Source of the DNA: Thermoflexibacter sp.
Lineage (GTDB): Bacteria > Bacteroidota > Bacteroidia > Cytophagales > Thermoflexibacteraceae
Assembly: GCA_025455345.1 (NCBI GenBank)
Contig: JALOMS010000350.1
Coordinates: 1 to 6,150, forward strand
Direction: 5' to 3'
DNA: 6,150 nt
The notes under the pieces were generated by a model that saw only the letters and a program-made list of their open reading frames with translations, ran no database searches and was not told the origin of the DNA. Made by a program: the position numbers and the translations under genes. Shown here one piece after another: positions 1 to 5,597 of this stretch (its first letter is position 1; every line of letters begins with the position of its first letter).

Positions 1-61
1 ATAATGTGTAAGGCTTTTACATAGAGAAAATTCATGACAAAGTTTGGGTTAAATTGCTTTG

Positions 62-240
62 CTAAATAATAGGTCTGATGACTTACTTCGGTACAAATAT
101 GTATCAAAGGTAGCACATACGAGCCTTGCCAATAACCTTCCTGCGGGGAAGATATTGACTGTATGCTCACGTAAAGTAAGCAGTCCACATATCGCTGATA
201 CTTGAGCTACCCATCGTATAGCAAGGTAGCACAACATCAT
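62..240. other. GC-richer, hairpin-rich intergenic island of unknown nature
   Basis: Bases 121-240 are about 46% G+C by hand count (55 of 120), while most of the following 600 bp is 15-35%. Successive short inverted repeats can be read: CAATA/TATTG (130-134/153-157) enclosing CTTCC/GGAAG (137-141/147-151); GACTG/CAGTC (157-161/181-185); TATC/GATA (190-193/197-200); and GCTACC/GGTAGC (206-211/225-230). The sequence AAGGTAGCACA occurs twice in direct orientation (107-117 and 223-233). A 63-codon minus-strand frame (240 to 49) and a plus-strand frame without an ATG (ending at a TGA near 204) are both open. The minus frame is rich in Cys, Arg and Trp, poor in Lys and Glu, and matches no family I recognise. 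The island could be a small structured RNA, a decayed gene or a dispersed repeat. The composition and hairpins are seen directly; the nature is unresolved. Confidence 0.35.
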
Positions 241-303
241 AGCTCTGTAAAAGGTGAATCAAATCTTGCATTGTGAGTATATTATATGTAAAATGTTATA
301 CTT

Positions 304-340
304 AAAAATTAGTGCTTCATGGCACTTCATTTTTATTTTT
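304..340 (+). terminator. Possible intrinsic terminator downstream of the GC-richer island
   Basis: AAAAAT (304-309) pairs with ATTTTT (329-334), and inside it AGTGC (311-315) pairs with GCACT (322-326) around the loop TTCATG, with a small internal loop between the two stems. The plus-strand 3' side runs on as ATTTTT after base 334. The paired A and T arms make it potentially bidirectional. It would end transcription entering from the left, either from the 62-240 island or from beyond the window. The GC core is only five base pairs, so this is a weak call. Confidence 0.3.
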
Positions 341-445
341 ACATCTCTCAAACAAAAGTAAGTGAATAAGTACTTTTTTCTTCCTTTTTAGCCTAAAAAA
401 TTGTCCGAAATATTGAGTAAAATACATAAGTAAGTAACTGTGCAA

Positions 446-493
446 AATTATCGGACACGAATGGTGCAACATCTTGCAAAATATCCGATAATT
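446..493. repeat. 10-bp perfect inverted repeat with a nested hairpin
   Basis: AATTATCGGA (446-455) is the exact reverse complement of TCCGATAATT (484-493). The 28-nt loop contains a second stem, TGCAA/TTGCA (465-469/474-478), with a CATC tetraloop. TCGGACA (451-457), overlapping the left arm, can instead pair with TGTCCGA at 402-408, so two mutually exclusive folds are possible. No T-run follows the stem, so it does not look like a terminator. It lies in gene-free DNA about 200 bp upstream of the likely parE promoter. Confidence 0.4.
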
Positions 494-645
494 GATTTTA
501 AAACACTTATGAAAATGTAAATGACCTAATCAAGCTAAAGCGTATTTTACAATGAAAATGTACACTTACTTATCTAATAAAAGCAAATCGCAAGGCAATA
601 ATTATAAAAAGATAGTCAATCCCAAATTCACTAATAATTGATTTT
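488..645. repeat. 12-bp direct repeat ATAATTGATTTT (488-499 and 634-645)
   Basis: ATAATTGATTTT occurs exactly at 488-499 and 634-645. An 11-bp repeat, ATGAAAATGTA, also occurs at 509-519 and 552-562. ATAAGTAAGT (426-435) is exactly inverted as ACTTACTTAT (564-573). No gene or element boundary can be tied to these. They describe a low-complexity AT-rich leader, and the shorter ones are expected by chance. Confidence 0.35.
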
Positions 646-664
646 TATATAATTATTAAATTGC

Positions 665-697
665 TTTGTTTATTTGTTCAAAGTTTTTTTATCTTTG
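665..697 (+). promoter_or_regulatory. Candidate Bacteroidota-type promoter P1 for parE
   Basis: TTTG (665-668) is followed after 21 bp by TATCTTTG (690-697), an exact match to the Bacteroidota -7 consensus TAnnTTTG with its -33 TTTG at a usual spacing. It points towards parE and would start transcription near 702-705, giving a leader of about 140 nt. The motif match is seen directly; promoter activity is inferred. Confidence 0.55.
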
Positions 698-725
698 CAG
701 GGAATAAGTAATTAAAATATTTTTG
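694..725 (+). promoter_or_regulatory. Candidate second promoter P2 for parE, overlapping P1
   Basis: The TTTG ending the P1 -7 element (694-697) is followed after 20 bp by TATTTTTG (718-725), another exact TAnnTTTG. If used, transcription would begin near 730-733, with a leader of about 115 nt. The shared TTTG means RNA polymerase could not occupy both promoters at once. In T-rich DNA the second match may be fortuitous. Confidence 0.35.
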
Positions 726-732
726 TAAGCAT

Positions 733-744
733 TCAAATATTTGA
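733..744. promoter_or_regulatory. 12-bp palindrome TCAAATATTTGA near the predicted P2 start
   Basis: TCAAATATTTGA reads the same on both strands and lies where transcription from P2 would begin, a position from which a bound dimeric regulator could interfere. AT-rich palindromes of this length are expected about once in DNA of this size, so an operator role is only a possibility. Confidence 0.2.
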
Positions 745-833
745 TAATCAACTCATAAGACGCTACAAAACTTCTCACTTATTCATTTCATCAAAACTCA
801 TTGGCTAAGAAGGCTGTTATATCATTATAATTA

Positions 834-841
834 AAAAGAGG
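834..841 (+). promoter_or_regulatory. Shine-Dalgarno-like purine stretch before parE
   Basis: The purine run AAAAGAGG ends three bases before the ATG at 845. It contains AGAGG, a partial match to AGGAGG, but spaced closer than usual. It supports the ATG at 845 as the start, as does the protein, which begins where other Bacteroidota ParE proteins begin. Confidence 0.4.
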
Positions 842-844
842 AAA

Positions 845-2731
845 ATGCAAGAAGTAATCTATAACGAAGATAGTATTAAGTCATTAGACTGGCGCGAGCA
901 TATACGCTTACGTCCAGGCATGTATATAGGCAAGCTCGGAGATGGCTCTGCGGCAGACGATGGGATTTATGTATTAGTCAAAGAAATCTTGGATAATAGC
1001 ATTGACGAACACGCAATGGGGCATGGCAAACAGATTCGTATAGATATTCATGAGGGGCGTGTAACTATCAGAGATTATGGTCGTGGGATACCTTTAGGAA
1101 AGGTAATAGATTGTGTATCAAAGATTAACACAGGTGGCAAATATGACTCTAAGGCATTTCAGAAATCGGTAGGTTTAAACGGAGTAGGTACTAAGGCAGT
1201 TAATGCGCTTTCTTCTTATTTTAGAGTACAATCTTTTCGCGATGGGGAAACAAAAATAGCAGAGTTTCAGCTTGGTAATCTTGCTCAAGACCATCGCATA
1301 GAGAAAACAACTGATAAAAATGGAACACTTATCATTTTTGAGCCTGATAATGACATTTTTAGAAATTATCGATTTATTCCTGAGTTCCTCGAAGACCAAA
1401 TTTGGAATTATGCCTTTCTAAATTCGGGCTTAAAAATATATTTCAATGGCAATGAATACTATTCGGCGAAAGGATTAGCTGATTTGTTAGGTCGCAAAAC
1501 CAATGAGGATAACCGTCGCTATCCCATTATACATCTCAAAGGAGAAGATATTGAAGTAGCTATCACTCATACCGACCAATACGGAGAAGAATATTATTCT
1601 TTTGTGAATGGGCAATATACTACGCAAGGTGGCACACACTTAGCCGCATTCAAAGAGGCTGTAGTCAAAACAGTGCGAGAGTTTTATAACAAAAACTATG
1701 AACCTGCCGATGTGCGTATGGGCATTTCTGCGGCGGTAAGTGTACGTGTACAAGAACCTATTTTTGAATCTCAAACTAAAACGAAATTAGGCTCTATAAA
1801 CATTGCTCCTGAAGGGCAAACAATTCGCTCTTTTGTCGTTGATTTTCTCAAAAAGCACTTAGATGACTACCTCCATAAAAACCCTCAAACAGCAAAGGCA
1901 TTAGAAGAACGCATCCAACAGTCTGAAAAAGAGCGCAAAGACATTGCTGGTATTCAAAAATTGGCTAATGAAAAAGCTAAAAAAGCCAATCTGCATAATA
2001 AGAAACTTAGAGATTGTCGCATACACTATACTGATGGGAAAAATGACAAAAGATATGAAAGTACCTTATTCATTACCGAAGGGGACTCCGCAAGTGGAAG
2101 TATTACTAAATCGAGAAATGTAGAAAGCCAAGCTGTATTTAGCCTCAGAGGTAAGCCATTGAACTGCTTTGGATTGACCAAAAAAATAGTCTATGAAAAT
2201 GATGAATTTAACCTTCTCCAGCACGCCTTGGACATAGAAGATGGTTTGGAAAAGTTAAGATACAATCGCATTGTGTTAGCCACAGACGCAGATGTAGATG
2301 GTATGCATATTCGCTTACTCATGCTGACCTTCTTTTTACAATACTTCCCAGATATTGTTCGCAATGGACACTTATATATTCTTGAAACTCCGCTATTTAG
2401 GGTAAGAAATAAGCAAAAAACAATTTATTGTTACTCCGAAGATGAAAAACAAAAAGCAATCAAAAAATTAGGAAACAAACCAGAAATTACACGATTCAAA
2501 GGTTTAGGAGAAATTTCCCCTGACGAGTTTGGTAAATTTATTGGCGAAGATATTCGCTTAGAGCCTGTAATCTTACGAAAAGAAACACACATCAGTAAAC
2601 TCTTATCTTATTATATGGGAAAAAATACACCAGAACGTCAGCAATTTATTATCGAGAACTTGCGTATCGAGAAGGATATAATAGAAAACGAAGTAGAAGA
2701 AAAGCCCATTTTAGAAATGATAGAAGCATAA
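845..2731 (+). CDS. parE: DNA topoisomerase IV subunit B (ParE), ATPase and TOPRIM subunit
   Basis: This is a complete 628-residue type IIA topoisomerase B subunit, of usual length. With ParC it forms cytoplasmic topoisomerase IV, which uses ATP to decatenate replicated chromosomes. The GHKL ATPase domain is intact: EILDNSIDE (Glu47, Asn51), RDYGRGIP (Asp77) and GLNGVG (110-115). The transducer domain carries the ATP-contacting SQTKTK loop (309-314). The TOPRIM domain has TEGDSASG (Glu412), LRGKPLN (434-440) and ATDADVDG with Asp481, Asp483 and Asp485 for the metal ions. RFKGLGEI (550-557) follows near the C-terminus. No insertion, frameshift or lost catalytic residue is visible. The Bacteroidota-type opening SLDWREHIRLRPGMYIGKLGDG and the SKINTGGKYDS segment favour ParE over GyrB, though the two are close paralogues. 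The frame ends TAA followed at once by TAG, then a strong terminator. No parC follows; the next gene is convergent. Confidence 0.95.
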   Translation: MQEVIYNEDSIKSLDWREHIRLRPGMYIGKLGDGSAADDGIYVLVKEILDNSIDEHAMGHGKQIRIDIHEGRVTIRDYGRGIPLGKVIDCVSKINTGGKYDSKAFQKSVGLNGVGTKAVNALSSYFRVQSFRDGETKIAEFQLGNLAQDHRIEKTTDKNGTLIIFEPDNDIFRNYRFIPEFLEDQIWNYAFLNSGLKIYFNGNEYYSAKGLADLLGRKTNEDNRRYPIIHLKGEDIEVAITHTDQYGEEYYSFVNGQYTTQGGTHLAAFKEAVVKTVREFYNKNYEPADVRMGISAAVSVRVQEPIFESQTKTKLGSINIAPEGQTIRSFVVDFLKKHLDDYLHKNPQTAKALEERIQQSEKERKDIAGIQKLANEKAKKANLHNKKLRDCRIHYTDGKNDKRYESTLFITEGDSASGSITKSRNVESQAVFSLRGKPLNCFGLTKKIVYENDEFNLLQHALDIEDGLEKLRYNRIVLATDADVDGMHIRLLMLTFFLQYFPDIVRNGHLYILETPLFRVRNKQKTIYCYSEDEKQKAIKKLGNKPEITRFKGLGEISPDEFGKFIGEDIRLEPVILRKETHISKLLSYYMGKNTPERQQFIIENLRIEKDIIENEVEEKPILEMIEA

Positions 2732-2743
2732 TAGCTTTGGGTA

Positions 2744-2785
2744 TATGAGTTTGCAATGATTCTTTATGAGGGGGCAATGATGTAA
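2744..2785. repeat. Two-copy 21-bp imperfect tandem repeat after parE
   Basis: TATGAGTTTGCAATGAT (2744-2760) recurs as TATGAGGGGGCAATGAT (2765-2781), 21 bp later and differing only in three central bases (TTT against GGG). It sits between the parE stop and its terminator and looks like a local duplication. No function is evident. Confidence 0.5.
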
Positions 2786-2821
2786 AAACCTATTAGCTTT
2801 TGTATATGCTAATAGGTTTTT
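2784..2821. terminator. Bidirectional intrinsic terminator between convergent parE and permease genes
   Basis: AAAAACCTATTAGC (2784-2797) pairs perfectly with GCTAATAGGTTTTT (2808-2821) around a 10-nt loop, a 14-bp stem. On the plus strand it continues into further T residues (TTATTTTTT region), so it should end parE transcription efficiently. On the minus strand the A arm becomes a five-T run, so it can also end the permease transcript, whose stop codon lies 28 bp away. The location between two convergent genes fits both roles. Confidence 0.9.
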
Positions 2822-2848
2822 TATTTTTTAAATTGTAAAATATTGCTC

Positions 2849-5290
2849 TCACTCATTCTTCAAACTTTCCGTAGGGTTTGCCCTTGCCGCTCGCCAAGTT
2901 TGCGAAAATACTGTTAAAAGACTGATAACAAGCATGATGAGAATACCCAAACCCAGAATCCCTACGCCAAAGTTTACCCTTGTGGCAAAAAATTCTAACC
3001 ATAGATTATTCATAAAATAGGCAATAGGTGTAGCTACCACAATGGCAATTAACAACAAGGTAATGAAGCCCTTAGAGAGCAAGAAAGCAATCTGCGAAAC
3101 GCTTGCACCCAAGACCTTGCGAACGCCAATTTCCTTGGTGCGGGTTTCTGCGGTATAGGTTGCCATGCCCAGCAAACCCAAACAAGATACCAATGCCGCC
3201 AAAAATGACAAGAAACCAATTACTTTTGCCACATCACTGAACATAGAATACAAGAAAAGCATTTTTTGGTCTAAAAATTCGTATTCAAATTTGGTATTGG
3301 GATTCACTTTTTTCCATTCACTTTCCAAATAAGCAACCGTTGCCATTGCATTTTTTGCACTGATTTTAGCACTGACATACCCAAATTCCTTCGCCCTATT
3401 TCGGAACACGAAAGCCCCTATTTTTCGGGAAATATCGCCGTAGTAAAAATCTTTGACCACACCTATCACTTCCACGTTGTTGTTGTCTATCAGTAACTTC
3501 TGCCCGACTGCCTCCGCAGGAGAGCCGAGGTTAAAGTTTTTCACCATCGTTTCGTTTATCATCATGTACTGCTCACTTTCTGTACTTGGATTTTCGGGAA
3601 AGTCCTTGCCAGCCACCAATTTTATCTTCATCAAGTCCAAAAAGTTTGCGTCTATGTCTATTTGGTAAATCTGAATACTATCTTTCTTATTTTCAGTGAA
3701 TTTGAATACTTGCGTACCATTCATTTGCCCTGTGGAAGGCAAAAAAGCCGCACCAGAAACTTGCAAGACATCTTTATTTCCTTTGATGACATTGGCAAAT
3801 CTTTGGTAATTTTCGGTTCTGTACAGTTTGATAGTTACAATATTTTCCTTGTCAAAGCCATAATCTGCGTTTAAAATGGTGCCCAATTGAGAATACAAAA
3901 GCGTAGTAGAAATAATGAAAATCAAGGAGATACTGAACTGTACGACCAGCAACACCTTTCTCAATGTCATGCGCCTAAATAACTTCATACCTGCAAAGTT
4001 TTTCAAGACTTGGATAGGATTGAAGGCAGACACATAAATAGAAGGCAACACGCCCGCAATAATGCCTATCACCACGGCAAAAGCAATGAAAATGAGGAAG
4101 ATATAAAGATTTTCGTTGAAAGTAATTTTGAGGTATTGGTTTAGCCACAAGTCTGCAAAAGCAAATTTTAGTACATTGAGAAAAGCAATAGACAAAACCA
4201 AAGCAAACAAGGAAATTATGACTGCCTCTGTGATAAACTGCATAAAAACTTGACCGCGCGAAGCACCAGATACCTTGCGGATTCCCACCTCTTTTGCGCG
4301 TGTCAATGCCCTTGCCACAGACAAGTTCGTATAATTCAAACAGGCTGATAACATGACAATTAAGCCCAAAACAGACAAGACCAACAAGACCACTCTGGGG
4401 ACAGAAAGGCTGGTAAGGTTGCCAATGGGGTCAGCAGGCGTAAGGTCTATCAGTGCCTCTGCCTTGAAATCGTATTGGTTAGGAGATTTGGGAGGATATT
4501 GCTTTTCCGAGATTTGAGCAAGTGCCGTTTGCAAATCCTCTTTGGTTTTGCCTTTTTCCAGCAAGATGTAGCTATAACTCTGCCAAACATTATCCCAATT
4601 ATTCTCACTAAATTCTAACTTTTTTTCCTTTCCCAAGATAGGTAAGGTGGACAGCGAAGCCAACATTTTGAAAGGCAAATGCGTTTTCCCTGCGGGCTTT
4701 TTCATTACGCCCGTAATCACAAAATCGCCATATTCGGTTTCTCTATTGCCCGTTTCAAGTTCAGTCGGGCTAATTCCCTTGTCATTAAACTTGACGGACT
4801 TCCCAATAGGGTCTTCATTACCAAAGAGTTGCAAGGCAATTTCTTCTGATACAATCAAGGAAAAAGGATTTTGTAAAGCTGTATTTTTGTCGCCTTTGGA
4901 AAGTTCAAAGTCAAAAATTTTGAATAATCCGCCATCAGCAAAATAACCACCGCCAGAGGCAACCTTCTGATTGTAAAACACATCACCACCAAAACCACGC
5001 ACCAAACTTGCCGTTTCTTCCACCCCTGCGTATTCTTTTTTCAGCTTTTCTGCCAAAGGCAAGGCAGAACTTGCCGTTTTGAAGTTAAAACCGTTCTTCC
5101 CCCAAGTATGCACTCTATAAATGCGGTCTTTGTTCGCATGGAATTGGTCGTAGCTTTTTTGGTCTGCAATAATGAGCATAATGAGCAAGCACACCGACAT
5201 ACTCACTGCCAAGCCAAAGATATTGATGAAAGAAAATACCTTGTGTTTGAAGATATTTCTAATGGCGATATTGAAATAATTTCTGAACAT
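2849..5290 (-). CDS. MacB/FtsX-family ABC transporter permease, duplicated FtsX type
   Basis: From the ATG at 5290 this encodes 813 residues, an inner-membrane permease of the MacB/FtsX superfamily. The N-terminus MFRNYFNIAIRNIFKHKVFS leads into a first membrane segment (about 21-43), then a periplasmic MacB-PCD-like domain (about 44-295, with LFGNEDPIGKSV at 155-166). Three membrane segments follow (about 298-320, 352-374, 395-417). A second half repeats this plan: a segment at about 443-463, a periplasmic domain (about 465-680, with GVVKDFYYG at 610-618), then segments near 686-710, 738-758 and 773-793. Cytoplasmic loops after the first FtsX helix of each half carry TRAKEVGIRKVSGAS (330-344) and TRTKEIGVRKVLGAS (716-730), the family's likely ATPase contact. 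The tail NPTESLKNE is typical. No ATP-binding domain is fused or adjacent, so an ATPase must come from elsewhere. The substrate is unknown. An in-frame TTG at 5326 would add 12 residues, but the ATG gives the family's usual start. No good Shine-Dalgarno or TAnnTTTG motif is seen upstream. Confidence 0.92.
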   Translation of the reverse strand: MFRNYFNIAIRNIFKHKVFSFINIFGLAVSMSVCLLIMLIIADQKSYDQFHANKDRIYRVHTWGKNGFNFKTASSALPLAEKLKKEYAGVEETASLVRGFGGDVFYNQKVASGGGYFADGGLFKIFDFELSKGDKNTALQNPFSLIVSEEIALQLFGNEDPIGKSVKFNDKGISPTELETGNRETEYGDFVITGVMKKPAGKTHLPFKMLASLSTLPILGKEKKLEFSENNWDNVWQSYSYILLEKGKTKEDLQTALAQISEKQYPPKSPNQYDFKAEALIDLTPADPIGNLTSLSVPRVVLLVLSVLGLIVMLSACLNYTNLSVARALTRAKEVGIRKVSGASRGQVFMQFITEAVIISLFALVLSIAFLNVLKFAFADLWLNQYLKITFNENLYIFLIFIAFAVVIGIIAGVLPSIYVSAFNPIQVLKNFAGMKLFRRMTLRKVLLVVQFSISLIFIISTTLLYSQLGTILNADYGFDKENIVTIKLYRTENYQRFANVIKGNKDVLQVSGAAFLPSTGQMNGTQVFKFTENKKDSIQIYQIDIDANFLDLMKIKLVAGKDFPENPSTESEQYMMINETMVKNFNLGSPAEAVGQKLLIDNNNVEVIGVVKDFYYGDISRKIGAFVFRNRAKEFGYVSAKISAKNAMATVAYLESEWKKVNPNTKFEYEFLDQKMLFLYSMFSDVAKVIGFLSFLAALVSCLGLLGMATYTAETRTKEIGVRKVLGASVSQIAFLLSKGFITLLLIAIVVATPIAYFMNNLWLEFFATRVNFGVGILGLGILIMLVISLLTVFSQTWRAARANPTESLKNE

Positions 5291-5303
5291 GGGACGTGAT
5301 TTT

Positions 5304-5332
5304 AAATGCAAATACTTTAAATACAAATAGTT
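5304..5332. repeat. Two-copy 15-bp imperfect tandem repeat just upstream of the permease
   Basis: AAATGCAAATACTT (5304-5317) recurs 15 bp later as AAATACAAATAGTT (5319-5332) with two differences in 14 bases. It lies in the leader immediately before the permease ATG and covers the alternative TTG start, which argues against the longer reading. Confidence 0.4.
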
Positions 5333-5356
5333 GAATAGCTGTTTATATTTTAACTG

Positions 5357-5403
5357 TCAAACCATCTTAACTATCAAACTATTTAAACCATCAAACCATT
5401 TAC
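5357..5403. repeat. 17-bp tandem repeat array, about three copies, upstream of the permease
   Basis: TCAAACCAT begins at 5357 and 5391 and TCAAACTAT at 5374, exactly 17 bp apart. The rest of the unit is a degenerate T/A/C stretch such as CTTAACTA or TTAAACCA. The preceding 17 bp (5340-5356) match only in their second half (ATTTTAACTG), suggesting a decayed fourth unit. Read on the minus strand the units are ATGGTTTGA-like. The array lies roughly 67-115 bp upstream of the permease start, so it could be a phased binding-site array or simple slippage DNA. Confidence 0.65.
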
Positions 5404-5426
5404 ATTTTCTTTGCCAATATTTAATT

Positions 5427-5459
5427 AACTTATAATCAATAACTTATAACTCATAACTT
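5427..5459. repeat. 14-bp imperfect tandem repeat, about 2.4 copies
   Basis: AACTTATAATCAAT (5427-5440) is followed directly by AACTTATAACTCAT (5441-5454, 11 of 14 identical) and then AACTT. Its unit differs from the nearby 17-bp array, so the two probably arose separately. No function is evident. Confidence 0.5.
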
Positions 5460-5492
5460 CAAAAAATGTGTTCAGAAATGAAATTAAATGTC

Positions 5493-5560
5493 CGAAAGTG
5501 GGAAAATAGGTAGTGCGTCAATGACGCAAAAAGGGAAACTATAATATTTTAGGACTTTCG
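5493..5560. repeat. Nested imperfect inverted repeat containing a perfect GC-rich dyad
   Basis: CGAAAGT (5493-5499) pairs with ACTTTCG (5554-5560). After a 3-by-3 mismatch, AAAATA (5503-5508) pairs with TATTTT (5545-5550). Off centre inside this lies the perfect dyad TGCGTCA-A-TGACGCA (5514-5528). A further small stem, TGTG/CACA (5568-5571/5576-5579), lies towards the aminotransferase gene. The block is downstream of that gene and upstream of the permease on the minus strand. There is no T-run in the minus direction, so an ordinary intrinsic terminator is unlikely. The dyad resembles a homodimer operator; the larger pairing may form an RNA structure at the 3' end of the aminotransferase transcript. 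Confidence 0.45.
5514..5528. promoter_or_regulatory. Perfect 15-bp dyad TGCGTCAATGACGCA, possible operator
   Basis: Seven-base half-sites TGCGTCA and TGACGCA flank one central A. The dyad is conspicuously GC-rich for its AT-rich setting and lies about 225 bp upstream of the permease ATG. I do not recognise it as the site of a particular regulator. As RNA it would fold as TGCGT/ACGCA with a five-base loop. Confidence 0.35.
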
Positions 5561-5597
5561 CTTATCATGTGTTATCACACGAAGGGCTTTATAAAAG

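Larger units (their letters stand above)
49..668. repeat. 13-bp direct repeat pair TTAAATTGCTTTG (copies at 49-61 and 656-668)
   Basis: TTAAATTGCTTTG is present exactly at 49-61 and again at 656-668. The coordinates given span both copies and the roughly 594 bp between them. The right copy supplies the TTTG that may serve as the upstream element of the parE promoter. No inverted repeats are visible just inside the two copies, so there is no direct sign of a transposon. In such AT-rich DNA a 13-bp match is uncommon but possible by chance. Confidence 0.5.

Noticed and set aside
105..112. Minus-strand TACCTTTG resembling a Bacteroidota -7 element
   Set aside because: No convincing -33 TTTG at the right distance and no gene to the left within the window; likely chance.
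49..240. 63-codon minus-strand open frame
   Set aside because: No recognisable family, a Cys/Arg/Trp-rich composition unlike the real proteins here, no clear ribosome-binding site, and the opposite strand is also open over much of the same stretch. Kept only as part of an unexplained island.
1175..1399. 74-codon minus-strand frame inside parE
   Set aside because: It is antisense to a well-conserved coding region with no features of its own.
3453..5299. Several plus-strand frames of 63-99 codons opposite the permease
   Set aside because: They are complementary-strand shadows of the permease gene, with no family resemblance or start signals.
5291..5326. Longer permease start at a TTG (5326), adding MYLKYLHLKSRP
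   Set aside because: The ATG at 5290 gives the normal family N-terminus, and the extension lies over a short tandem repeat, so it is probably non-coding leader.
5357..5403. CRISPR-like array
   Set aside because: The units are contiguous 17-bp degenerate tandem repeats with no unique spacers and no cas genes nearby.
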